A DNA stretch of 16,876 bases from JAJKJG01 sp036389455 (lineage in GTDB: Bacteria; Pseudomonadota; Alphaproteobacteria; Rhizobiales; Beijerinckiaceae), in NCBI GenBank assembly GCA_036389455.1, contig DASVPW010000133.1, forward strand, positions 1-16,876, written 5' to 3'. Below the pieces are notes generated by a model that was not told the DNA's origin, ran no database searches, and worked only from the letters and a program-made list of their open reading frames with translations. Below are positions 1 through 6,609 of the stretch, piece after piece; position 1 is the stretch's first letter, and the number at the start of each line of letters is the position of its first letter. A program made the position numbers and the translations under genes.

Positions 1-835
1 CGGCTTCGTCGGCTCGTCCTCGATCGCCGAGTACGTCTATTCGCGCGCGGCCGCGACGGGCAAGCGCGCGCAGTGCTTCGGCGGCGCCAAGAACCACATG
101 ATCATCATGCCGGACGCCGACATGGACCAGGCCGTCGACGCGCTCATCGGCGCCGGCTACGGCTCGGCCGGCGAGCGCTGCATGGCGATCTCGGTCGCGG
201 TGCCGGTCGGCAAGGGCGCGGCGGACGCGCTCATGGGGAAGCTCACGCCCCGGGTCGAAAGCCTGAAGATCGGGCCCTCGACCGACCCCGGCGCCGACTT
301 CGGCCCGCTCGTGACGAAGCAGCACCTCGAGAAGGTGCGCGACTACGTCGACCTCGGCGTGCGCGAGGGCGCGAAGCTCGTGGTCGACGGGCGGAACTTC
401 CGCATGCAGGGCTACGAGGAGGGCTTCTACATGGGCGGCTGCCTCTTCGACGAGGTGAAGCCCTCGATGCGCATCTACAAGGAGGAGATCTTCGGGCCGG
501 TGCTGTCTGTGGTGCGGGCCAAGGACTACGCCGAGGCGCTGCGCCTGCCCTCCGAGCACGAGTACGGCAACGGCGTCGCGATCTTCACCCGCGACGGCGA
601 CGCGGCGCGGGACTTCGCGGCACGAGTCAACGTCGGCATGGTCGGCGTCAACGTGCCGATCCCGGTGCCGATCGCCTACTACACCTTCGGCGGCTGGAAG
701 CGCTCCGGCTTCGGCGACTTGAACCAGCACGGGCCCGACGCGATCCGCTTCTACACGAAGACGAAGACCGTGACCTCACGCTGGCCGAGCGGGGTGAAGG
801 AGGGCTCGGAGTTCGTGATCCCGACGATGCAGTGA
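1..835 (+). CDS. mmsA: Methylmalonate-semialdehyde dehydrogenase (CoA-acylating), 3' part
   Basis: This NAD-dependent enzyme oxidises methylmalonate or malonate semialdehyde to propionyl-CoA or acetyl-CoA at the end of valine (and inositol) catabolism in the cytoplasm. The reading frame is open from base 2, so the 5' end lies outside the window. About 277 C-terminal residues are present, against roughly 500 in the family. The fragment begins with GFVGSSSIAEY and CFGGAKNHM. It carries the active-site segment GERCMA, with the catalytic Cys codon at 179-181; the CMA context is typical of the MmsA/IolA branch of aldehyde dehydrogenases. EEIFGPVLSVV and FGGWKRSGFGDLNQHG are also present. Downstream is a toxin-antitoxin pair and then isobutyryl-CoA dehydrogenase of the same pathway. 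The identification is firm; only the substrate range is inferred. Confidence 0.94.
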   Translation, partial: GFVGSSSIAEYVYSRAAATGKRAQCFGGAKNHMIIMPDADMDQAVDALIGAGYGSAGERCMAISVAVPVGKGAADALMGKLTPRVESLKIGPSTDPGADFGPLVTKQHLEKVRDYVDLGVREGAKLVVDGRNFRMQGYEEGFYMGGCLFDEVKPSMRIYKEEIFGPVLSVVRAKDYAEALRLPSEHEYGNGVAIFTRDGDAARDFAARVNVGMVGVNVPIPVPIAYYTFGGWKRSGFGDLNQHGPDAIRFYTKTKTVTSRWPSGVKEGSEFVIPTMQ

Positions 836-840
836 GGGAG

Positions 841-869
841 ATGACACTTGCGCCCGGGAATGCTATCTT
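841..869 (+). promoter_or_regulatory. Candidate promoter of the toxin-antitoxin module
   Basis: ATGACA at 841-846 resembles a -35 box (5 of 6 to TTGACA). After exactly 17 bases comes TATCTT at 864-869 (4 of 6 to TATAAT). The -10 box lies in the left arm of the palindrome at 857-884. A start point near 876 would leave a short leader carrying the GGAG (885-888) that precedes the antitoxin ATG at 895. This is a by-eye match, but its placement relative to operator and start codon is coherent. Confidence 0.5.
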
Positions 870-884
870 TTTCGATAGCATTCC
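857..884. promoter_or_regulatory. Operator-like perfect inverted repeat of the FitAB/VapBC module
   Basis: The arms GGAATGCTATC (857-867) and GATAGCATTCC (874-884) are perfect reverse complements over 11 bp, separated by TTTTTC. Ribbon-helix-helix antitoxins usually repress their own promoter by binding such repeats. The core TGCTATC/GATAGCA is, from memory, the same half-site as in the Neisseria gonorrhoeae fitAB operator, although the spacer here is shorter. The repeat covers the putative -10 box and start point. A transcription terminator is unlikely because no T tract follows and the antitoxin RBS lies immediately downstream. Confidence 0.72.
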
Positions 885-894
885 GGAGCTTCCG

Positions 895-1137
895 ATGGGT
901 CAGGTCCTCGTCCGCAACATCGATGACGCCGTGGTCGCCGGCCTCAAGGTCAAGGCACGGCTGGCCGGCGTGTCCTTCGAGACCTTCCTGCGCGAGCAGC
1001 TCAAGGCCATCGCGCCGCTCACCGGGGACGAGCGCGGCCGGCTTCTGGAGCAGTTCGCGCGTGAGAACGGCGGCTTCCCGAAGGTGAAGACCTGCGGCGG
1101 CGATCTCATCGGCGGCATGCGCGAGGAAGAGGGGTGA
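895..1137 (+). CDS. FitA/VapB-type ribbon-helix-helix antitoxin
   Basis: Predicted 80-residue antitoxin of a type II toxin-antitoxin pair. It should neutralise the PIN nuclease encoded next and repress the shared promoter. The N-terminus (MGQVLVRNIDDAVVAGLKVK) has the short strand plus amphipathic helices of the FitA-like ribbon-helix-helix domain, continuing SFETFLREQLKAIA. The charged tail should wrap the toxin. ATG 895 is chosen because GGAG at 885-888 precedes it by six bases and the operator and promoter lie just upstream. The frame is open back to another ATG at 841, but using it would place the operator inside the coding sequence. The stop overlaps the GTG start of the toxin. Confidence 0.8.
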   Translation: MGQVLVRNIDDAVVAGLKVKARLAGVSFETFLREQLKAIAPLTGDERGRLLEQFARENGGFPKVKTCGGDLIGGMREEEG

Positions 1138-1550
1138 CCCTCGACACGAGCGTCCTCTACGACGGCCTCGTGGACGGTCCGCTCAGTGGGCACGCAAGGG
1201 CGCTGTTGGCGGCGGACCTGATCCTGCGTGCGCCGGACCTGCTCAATATAGAGATCGCCGGCGCCGTCACCCGGGCGGTCCGGCGGCAGGAGATCGAGCC
1301 GGACGCGGCGGAGGGGCTTCTGGCTCGAGCGCAGAGGATCGCGCCGGAGGTCGATCCCTCGGCGCGCTTCATCGACCGCGCCTTCACCCTCTCGCTCGAG
1401 CTCGCCCATCCGCTGGCGGATTGCGTGTTCCTGGCGCATGCCGAGGCGCGTGCGGACGTGCTCGTCACCTCCGACGCGCGCTTCGCCCGCAAGGTGGCAG
1501 CGTCTCGACACGCCAGATCCCTCGTCTATCTGGCGGATTGGCGGCCATGA
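1134..1550 (+). CDS. PIN-domain toxin of the VapC/FitB family
   Basis: Predicted 138-residue Mg-dependent ribonuclease, the toxin of the pair. The PIN domain spans nearly the whole protein. Expected acidic residues are in place: D4 in LDTSV, E40 in LLNIE, D96 in PLADCVFLA and D114 in VTSDARFA. Translation starts at GTG 1134, which overlaps the antitoxin stop as GTGA, so the two are probably translationally coupled. Its own stop (1548-1550) overlaps the ATG of the acyl-CoA dehydrogenase as ATGA. The RNA target cannot be read from sequence. The intact catalytic set argues against a dead toxin. Confidence 0.85.
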   Translation: MTLDTSVLYDGLVDGPLSGHARALLAADLILRAPDLLNIEIAGAVTRAVRRQEIEPDAAEGLLARAQRIAPEVDPSARFIDRAFTLSLELAHPLADCVFLAHAEARADVLVTSDARFARKVAASRHARSLVYLADWRP

Positions 1551-2698
1551 CCGCCTTCGCCCTCACCCCCGACCACGTCGCGATCCGCGACATGGCGCGC
1601 GATTTCGCGGCCGAAAAGCTCGCGCCGCACGCCGTCGAATGGGACGAGAAGAAGCATTTCCCCGTCGACGAGATGCGGGAGGCGGCGGCGCTCGGGATGG
1701 GCGGGGTGTACATCGGCGAGGACGTCGGCGGATCGGGGCTTACGCGCCTCGACGCGGCGCTGATCTTCGAGGCGCTGGCGACGGGCTGCCCGACGGTCTC
1801 GGCCTACGTCTCGATCCACAACATGGCCGCCTGGATGATCGACCGCTTCGGCTCGGACGAACAGCGTCGGCGCTTCCTGCCGAAGCTCGTCACCATGGAG
1901 AACCTGGCAAGCTACTGCCTGACCGAGCCCGGCGCGGGCTCGGACGCCGCGGCGCTCAAGACCCGGGCGTCACGCGACGGCGACCATTACGTGCTTCACG
2001 GCCAGAAGCAGTTCATCTCGGGCGCCGGCGCCGGCGCCGGCGACCTCTACGTCGTGATGGTCCGCACCGGCGGCGAGGGCCCCTCCGGCATCTCGACCCT
2101 GGTCGTTCCCGGCGACACGCCGGGCGTGCAGCTCGGGGCCAATGAGAGAAAAATGGGCTGGAACGCCCAGCCGACCCGGGCCGTGATCTTCGACGGCGCC
2201 CGGGTGCCGGTCGAGAATCGCTTAGGAGAGGAGGGCGACGGCTTCAGGATCGCGATGGCGGGGCTCGACGGCGGGCGGCTCAACATCGCGGCCTGCTCGG
2301 TGGGGGGCGCTCAAGGAGCTCTCGACAAGGCGCTCGCCTACATGCGCGAGCGCCGCGCCTTCGGCAAGAAGCTCACCGAGTTCCAGGCGCTGCAGTTCCG
2401 CCTCGCCGACATGGCGACGGAGCTCGAGGCGGCGCGGCTCTTCGTCTACGCCGCCGCGGCGGCCTACGACCGCGACGAGCCCGACACGACCATGCGCTGC
2501 GCCATGGCCAAGCGCTTCGCGACCGACGTCGGCTTCAAGGTCGCGAACGACGCCCTCCAGCTCCACGGCGGCTACGGCTACCTCTCGGACTACGGCATCG
2601 AGAAGATCGTCCGCGATCTCAGGGTCCACCAGATCCTCGAGGGCACGAACGAGATCATGCGCGTGATCGTGGCGCGGAAATTGATCGGCGGGAATTGA
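1547..2698 (+). CDS. Acyl-CoA dehydrogenase, probably isobutyryl-CoA dehydrogenase
   Basis: A 383-residue FAD enzyme that should oxidise isobutyryl-CoA to methacrylyl-CoA in valine degradation, passing electrons to ETF. The FAD/substrate segment YCLTEPGAGSD lies near residues 123-133. RAFGKKLTEFQALQF and LQLHGGYGYL are typical of the family. The likely catalytic base is E365 in HQILEGTNEIMR, matching the ACAD8-type context. ATG 1547 overlaps the toxin stop; the upstream in-frame extension only reads through toxin DNA. At residues 159-165 there is a Gly-Ala run encoded by repeated GGCGCC (2021-2038), apparently two residues longer than I expect for the family. The mmsA neighbour supports the valine assignment. 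Another short branched-chain specificity remains possible. Confidence 0.88.
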   Translation: MTAFALTPDHVAIRDMARDFAAEKLAPHAVEWDEKKHFPVDEMREAAALGMGGVYIGEDVGGSGLTRLDAALIFEALATGCPTVSAYVSIHNMAAWMIDRFGSDEQRRRFLPKLVTMENLASYCLTEPGAGSDAAALKTRASRDGDHYVLHGQKQFISGAGAGAGDLYVVMVRTGGEGPSGISTLVVPGDTPGVQLGANERKMGWNAQPTRAVIFDGARVPVENRLGEEGDGFRIAMAGLDGGRLNIAACSVGGAQGALDKALAYMRERRAFGKKLTEFQALQFRLADMATELEAARLFVYAAAAAYDRDEPDTTMRCAMAKRFATDVGFKVANDALQLHGGYGYLSDYGIEKIVRDLRVHQILEGTNEIMRVIVARKLIGGN

Positions 2699-3111
2699 GC
2701 GCTCCGGACTCTTCCCATGAGCCCTCCGGGCGCCTCGCCGTGCGCTCCCCAGGCACCTGGATCGTGCTGGCGCCGGCGATCGGCCTCCTCGCTCTCGGCC
2801 TCGTCCTCATCGTCTCGCCCCGGCTCGGCGCCGCGATCTTCGGCATCGCGACGGAGGGCTCGGGCCTCGCTTATGTCGCGGCGCTCGGGGTCCGGGACCT
2901 CGCCTTCGGCCTCTACGTCGCGGCGCTCGCGCTCTTCGCGAGCCGGCGGGCGGTCGGGATCGTGCTCGCGATCACGGTCCTGATCCCGGCCGGCGACATC
3001 GCGATCCTCCTCATGGAGCGGGGCCTGTCGTCGCCGGGGCACCTGCTGCTTCATGGGGCGAGCGGGCTCTACATGGCCGGAGCCTCGCTCTGGGTCTTCA
3101 CGCGGACATGA
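2695..3111 (+). CDS. Small four-helix membrane protein, DUF4267-like
   Basis: A 138-residue integral membrane protein of unknown function. Hydrophobic segments lie at about residues 22-41, 57-82, 87-107 and 117-135. The GVRDLAFGL motif just inside the second segment is what I recognise from the DUF4267 family. The start is placed at TTG 2695, which overlaps the dehydrogenase stop as TTGA and so implies coupling. GTG 2740 is an alternative giving 123 residues with all helices intact. It is probably the last gene of the mmsA-side operon. No direct link to valine catabolism is evident. Confidence 0.68.
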   Translation: MSAPDSSHEPSGRLAVRSPGTWIVLAPAIGLLALGLVLIVSPRLGAAIFGIATEGSGLAYVAALGVRDLAFGLYVAALALFASRRAVGIVLAITVLIPAGDIAILLMERGLSSPGHLLLHGASGLYMAGASLWVFTRT

Positions 3112-3113
3112 AA

Positions 3114-3133
3114 CAGCCGCCCGGAGGCGGCTG
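3114..3133 (-). terminator. Hairpin terminator between convergent genes
   Basis: CAGCCGCC and GGCGGCTG form a perfect 8-bp GC-rich stem with a four-base loop. Read on the minus strand the stem is followed by TTT, and it lies 28 bases after the sciP stop, so it fits as the end of the flagellar transcript. It also lies 3 bases beyond the plus-strand DUF4267-like stop and may serve both directions. The T run is short. Confidence 0.6.
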
Positions 3134-3161
3134 CGGAGCGGCGGGCAGGCGGGGGAAAAGC

Positions 3162-3437
3162 CTATTGCCGGTAGTGCTGGATGCGCGTCGTGCGGAGCCC
3201 CGCGAGGCCGTGCTGGTCGATCGACTGCTGCCAGCTCAGGAACTCCTCGGTCGTCAGCGTGTAGCGCTGGCAGGCCTCCTCGAGGCTGAGGAGCCCGCCG
3301 CGGACCGCCGCCACCACCTCGGCCTTGCGGCGGATGACCCAGCGGCGCGTGTTGGAAGGGGGAAGGTCCGCGATCGTGAGCGGACTGCCGTCCGGCCCGA
3401 TCACATACTTGACCCGCGCCCGATAGGGTTCGGTCAT
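3162..3437 (-). CDS. sciP: SciP, CtrA-inhibitory cell-cycle regulator (DUF1153)
   Basis: A 91-residue helix-turn-helix protein. In Caulobacter, SciP binds CtrA and DNA and blocks activation of CtrA-dependent promoters, including flagellar ones, in swarmer cells. The conserved core is clear: VKYVIGPDGSPLTIADLP (9-26), RRWVIRRKAEVVAAVRGGLL (31-50) and SLEEACQRYTLTTEEFLSWQ (51-70), ending GLAGLRTTRIQ. The length matches the family. ATG 3437 sits just before the conserved N-terminus; the RBS is weak. It follows flgD on the same strand after 168 bases, and a CtrA-box-like site lies about 60 bases upstream of its start codon, so it may have its own CtrA-controlled promoter. Confidence 0.93.
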   Translation of the reverse strand: MTEPYRARVKYVIGPDGSPLTIADLPPSNTRRWVIRRKAEVVAAVRGGLLSLEEACQRYTLTTEEFLSWQQSIDQHGLAGLRTTRIQHYRQ

Positions 3438-3489
3438 GATACGCTACTCACACACTCGAACTGACCACGTCGAAGGCAACATAGGACCC

Positions 3490-3514
3490 CGCGCTTAAAA
3501 TTTACCTAAGCGCG
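3490..3514 (-). promoter_or_regulatory. CtrA-box-like site within an inverted repeat upstream of sciP
   Basis: TTAA (3495-3498), seven bases, then CTAA (3506-3509) matches the CtrA consensus TTAA-N7-TTAA at 7 of 8 positions. The site is nested in an inverted repeat: CGCGCTTA (3490-3497) and TAAGCGCG (3507-3514) with a 9-base spacer. It lies about 60 bases upstream of the sciP start. It stands out as an AT-rich patch in very GC-rich DNA. A terminator for flgD is less likely because GGGTCC, not T residues, follows on the minus strand. Confidence 0.5.
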
Positions 3515-3605
3515 CGGGGCGCGCGCGAAAGCGTGGCGTGGCCCCGGATTCCCTCTGCCCCTTGCGGGAGGGAAGACCGCGCTTCGATCCGAAGAGGAAA
3601 GACGC

Positions 3606-4280
3606 TCAGATCGGCAGCCCCAGGGTCTTCACGCTCGAGAGCGGGACCCGGACCGTGCCGACGACGAGTTGCGGCGCGTCGCCCGTCATGTCGACGGAGT
3701 CGACCCGGCCCGCGATCTCGGTCTTGACCGAGACCCCCTGGCCCGAGGCGTCGAGCGCCGCGACCGTGACGGTGTAGTCCCCGTCCGGCGCCGTCGTCCC
3801 GGTCGAGGTCTTGCCGTCCCAGGTGAAGGTTTGCGCGCCGGCCGCGAGCGCGCCCGTGCGGGTCGCGACGACGCCGCCGGCCTTGTCCCGGATCGTGATC
3901 GTGGCATGGCTGGCGTTGCGGGCCGCGTTCAGGACCCATCTGGCGCCGCCGTTCGAGAGCCGGGTCGTCGCCCCGTCCGCCGTCACCTGCATGCCGACGA
4001 AGCTCGCCGCGTTCGAGGCGGTCGAGGCCTTCATGGTGGCGAGCAGCGCCCCGAGGGTCTCGGTCTGCTTGAGCTGCTGCTCGACGGAGGCGAACTGCAC
4101 GAGCTGCTGCGTGAACTGGTTGGTGTCGAGGGGGTCCAAGGGACTCTGGTTCTTGAGCTGCGTCGTGAGCAGCAGCAGGAAGGCGTCGAAGTTCTGGGCG
4201 ATGCCCTTCGGCGGGGTCTTGCCCGTCGCGGCTGCGGCGCTAGCTGCGGCGGAGCCCGTGCTGGTGATGGCGTCGGCCAT
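3606..4280 (-). CDS. flgD: Flagellar hook-capping protein FlgD
   Basis: A 224-residue scaffold that sits at the tip of the growing flagellar hook and directs polymerisation of hook subunits, after export by the flagellar type III system. The FlgD N-terminal signature is at residues 31-70: FDAFLLLLTTQLKNQSPLDP, NQFTQQLVQF and VEQQL. The C-terminal part has the Ig/tudor-like pattern, including FTWDGKTSTGTTAPDGDYTV. The length is normal. It begins 11 bases after the fliK stop on the same strand, so the two are surely cotranscribed, with sciP next. As usual for FlgD, there is no Sec signal. Confidence 0.94.
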   Translation of the reverse strand: MADAITSTGSAAASAAAATGKTPPKGIAQNFDAFLLLLTTQLKNQSPLDPLDTNQFTQQLVQFASVEQQLKQTETLGALLATMKASTASNAASFVGMQVTADGATTRLSNGGARWVLNAARNASHATITIRDKAGGVVATRTGALAAGAQTFTWDGKTSTGTTAPDGDYTVTVAALDASGQGVSVKTEIAGRVDSVDMTGDAPQLVVGTVRVPLSSVKTLGLPI

Positions 4281-4291
4281 GGCTGTGGTCC

Positions 4292-5947
4292 CTAGATGCG
4301 CAGATCGAGGCGGCCGGGGGCGCGCCAGAGGGTGCGGACGATGCGGGGGGCGGGCTCGCCGTCCGGATCGGGAAGCGGGCGCTGCTCGGGGGTCTCGCGG
4401 CCCGGGCGATCGCCGCCCTGCCCGCGGGCGTCGCCCCGGGGGTCGCGCAGCGTGAGGTCGATGCCGCCCTCGGAGGGCTTCAAGCCCGCCTGCTCGAACG
4501 CGCGCTCAAGCGTCCTCGCGTCGCGCTGGAGGAGCGCAAGGGTCTCGACCCGGTCGACGGTGAGCCGGGCCTGGACCTTGTCGCCGTCGAGATCGAGCCG
4601 CACGTCGATGCGCCCGAGGTCCTCCGGCTCGAGCCTGATCTCGAACCGGTTCAGGCCGGCGAGGCTTCTCAGGCCGATCTCGACCGGCACCGCGGCGAGC
4701 GGGACGTTCGGGACGACCGGGATTCTTGCGCCGGCCTCGCCGGGCAGGGGCGGAGCCGGGCCGGCCTCGGCGGTCCGCACGGGATGCGGCCCGGCATGGG
4801 ACGGGGAGGGACCGGACAGGAGATCGGGAACGGGCTTCGCCGCCTCGGCGAGGGCCGGCCGGTCGGCGGACGGCTTCGGCGCCGGCTCGTCCTCGCGGGA
4901 GACCTTCCCGGCTTCGGCGGGCGGGCGGGCATGCACGGCCTTGTCGGTCTCGGCAGGGGTCGCCGGGCCAGCAGCCGGCGGAGCGTTCGAAGGCTGCTCC
5001 TGCTCCCCGGATCGGCCGGGCCCCACCGGCTCCTGGGCGACGGCGGAGCCGATGGTCCGGACGCCGGACTCCGGGCCTTTGGCGCGCCCGTCCGGGCCCA
5101 TCAGGGCGGACGCCGCAGCCACGGCAATCTCGGGAAGCTCATGCGGGACGGCGTCCGGCAGGGCCGCGAGAACCGCCCCCGCCGCGGCAGGCCTGCCCTC
5201 CGGGTCGGACGCAGCCGTCCGAACCGGGACGGCGGCTCGACTTTTTGGGGAAACGGCTTCGGCCGTCGCGGTCGCCGGGTCCGGGCCGGGGGCGGGATCG
5301 CCGGCAGCGTCGCCGGCAAGAGCGGCAGGCACCGTCAGGCTTGGCAAGGGAGAGGGGAGAGCGGCGGTACGAGGCGTCGAGGGCGGCTGCGATCCGAGGG
5401 CCGCCGCCGGAGCGGGCTCCCCGGCACCGGACGCGACGGGAGCGGGCGTAGGCCTGAGAGCCGGCGGCGCCGGAGCCGCGATCGCCATGGCGAGGGACGG
5501 GTCCGGCGCCGGCGCCGCAGCCTCGTCCGGCAGGGCCTCGGCACCCTCGTCGAGGGCGCCGCCCGTCTTCCGCACACGGCCGACGGCTTCGGCCGGGATC
5601 CCGCCGGCGGCAGCCTTGTCCGGACCCGCATGGCTTGCGGCGTTCGGGTTCGCGGCCTGGACGAGGGCCAAGGCCAGGTCATCGGCGGTCGGTCCGGCCA
5701 ATGCCGGCACGCCGGGAACGCCGGCCCAGGCTGGGGCTGCGGGCGCGCTCTTTGCGGCCTCCTGGCCCGCGGCGGCCGGTGTGGGCACGGGCACGGGCGT
5801 AGGCACGAGCATGGGCTCCCCCGCGGCGAGCGCCGCCAGGACGGCGAAGGGGGATGCCCCGGCCTCCGGCAATGACTGGCCGCCCGCGGACGCGGCGAGG
5901 CCGGGACCGCCCGGAAGAAGTGTCGTCGAGATGAGGGTTGCTTCCAA
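4292..5947 (-). CDS. fliK: Flagellar hook-length control protein FliK
   Basis: Secreted molecular ruler that sets hook length and switches export specificity at the FlhB gate. The long central part is Ala/Pro-rich and of low complexity, as in FliK ruler regions. The conserved C-terminal Flg_hook domain is recognisable near residues 426-505: GLNRFEIRLEPEDLGRIDVR, LTVDRVETLALLQRDA and LERAFEQAGL. The start is uncertain. No ATG lies near the N-terminus; TTG 5947 (551 residues, beginning EATLISTTLLPGG) is preferred because translation upstream looks unlike FliK. The frame stays open to a TTG at 6073, which would give 593 residues. flgD follows at 11 bases. A very long plus-strand ORF over this gene is a high-GC shadow. 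Confidence 0.88.
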   Translation of the reverse strand: MEATLISTTLLPGGPGLAASAGGQSLPEAGASPFAVLAALAAGEPMLVPTPVPVPTPAAAGQEAAKSAPAAPAWAGVPGVPALAGPTADDLALALVQAANPNAASHAGPDKAAAGGIPAEAVGRVRKTGGALDEGAEALPDEAAAPAPDPSLAMAIAAPAPPALRPTPAPVASGAGEPAPAAALGSQPPSTPRTAALPSPLPSLTVPAALAGDAAGDPAPGPDPATATAEAVSPKSRAAVPVRTAASDPEGRPAAAGAVLAALPDAVPHELPEIAVAAASALMGPDGRAKGPESGVRTIGSAVAQEPVGPGRSGEQEQPSNAPPAAGPATPAETDKAVHARPPAEAGKVSREDEPAPKPSADRPALAEAAKPVPDLLSGPSPSHAGPHPVRTAEAGPAPPLPGEAGARIPVVPNVPLAAVPVEIGLRSLAGLNRFEIRLEPEDLGRIDVRLDLDGDKVQARLTVDRVETLALLQRDARTLERAFEQAGLKPSEGGIDLTLRDPRGDARGQGGDRPGRETPEQRPLPDPDGEPAPRIVRTLWRAPGRLDLRI

Positions 5948-5978
5948 CGCTGACGCCCGTGTTGCCCGGTCCTGGCCC

Positions 5979-5993
5979 GCAAGGCCCGGGCCA
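5979..5993 (-). promoter_or_regulatory. Possible sigma-54 promoter upstream of fliK
   Basis: On the minus strand, TGGCCCGGGCCTTGC matches the sigma-54 consensus TGGCACG-N4-TTGC at all but one fixed position. It lies about 32-46 bases upstream of the preferred fliK start, a sensible distance. Sigma-54 drives class III flagellar genes in Caulobacter, but many Hyphomicrobiales do not use it for flagella. GC-only matches are also easy to find by chance in such DNA. Confidence 0.25.
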
Positions 5994-6162
5994 GCCGGCG
6001 GAGAGCGGAAAGACCTTGAATTCCCGCGCCTTTTGCCCGCGGGGCCGGTCCGGGCAGGCGGATCGGACGGCAAGTTTCGGCCTCGCTCCCGGCAGGAATT
6101 GCCGGGCGGCCTGCCGCGCCGTCAGGGCGGCGCGAACGGGCAACGAGCAACGGGGAGAGGGA

Positions 6163-6417
6163 TCAAAGCACCCGCTCGAACCGTGCCGGAACGCTGTCCT
6201 CGGCGCGGTCGGAAGCCTCGTAGGACGCCGCGCCGTAATCCGGACCGGCGCGGCGGCGCCTGCGGAACGGCCCGAGCCCCGCCTCGCAGGCGAAGAGCTG
6301 GGTCACGAAGGACGCGAGCGGGCGCGGGGCGGGGCGGACCGGATCGGCCGGCGCGACGCTGGGGACGAGGGCCCGCGACGGCGGGTCGTCCCGGCTCGCC
6401 GGCGTGTCATCGTGCAT
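6163..6417 (-). CDS. Small conserved hypothetical protein upstream of fliK
   Basis: A putative 84-residue protein of unknown function, starting at ATG 6417 with MHDDTPASRDD. The central part, PRPLASFVTQLFACEAGLGP, then RRRRRAGPDYGAASYEASD, resembles short alphaproteobacterial proteins with an 'AFLAQLIA...RRRAEP..A..AY' pattern that I have seen near flagellar genes. That resemblance is from memory. It is on the same strand as fliK-flgD-sciP and could head that unit. The frame is open further upstream to ATG 6528, but the added residues look non-coding. There is no signal peptide or membrane helix. Confidence 0.5.
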   Translation of the reverse strand: MHDDTPASRDDPPSRALVPSVAPADPVRPAPRPLASFVTQLFACEAGLGPFRRRRRAGPDYGAASYEASDRAEDSVPARFERVL

Positions 6418-6495
6418 CGCGCACGGCCCCAAGGGCGGCCTCCAAGTCGTTCCAAGCCGCGACGGGGCAAGTTTCCGGCCAGGGTCCGTCGAGGA

Positions 6496-6514
6496 TTTAC
6501 AGGGCGTTAACGCC
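6496..6514. promoter_or_regulatory. Second CtrA-box-like site, overlapping a 12-bp palindrome
   Basis: TTTA (6496-6499), seven bases, then TTAAC (6507-6511) fits the CtrA consensus TTAA-N7-TTAAC with one mismatch. The right half is the centre of the perfect palindrome GGCGTTAACGCC (6503-6514). The site lies between the divergent hypothetical/fliK unit and the EAL gene, so it could serve either. TTAA is rare in this DNA, and the only comparable site I noticed is upstream of sciP. No clear -10 box was identified. Confidence 0.38.
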
Positions 6515-6609
6515 GCGGCCTGCATCATTTCGGAACAACGCTCGACGGCGGCGAAGGTCGCCGGCTCCGGCGCGCCCGCGGGGCCGCCGCAACCGCACCG
6601 GGAGGGGGT

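Noticed and set aside
73..894. Long plus-strand frame upstream of the antitoxin ATG
   Set aside because: It is the second frame of mmsA with an Arg-rich translation; only the last 80 codons, from 895, look like a protein.
3490..3514. Intrinsic terminator after flgD
   Set aside because: The stem is plausible but no T tract follows on the minus strand, and the AT-rich loop fits a CtrA site better.
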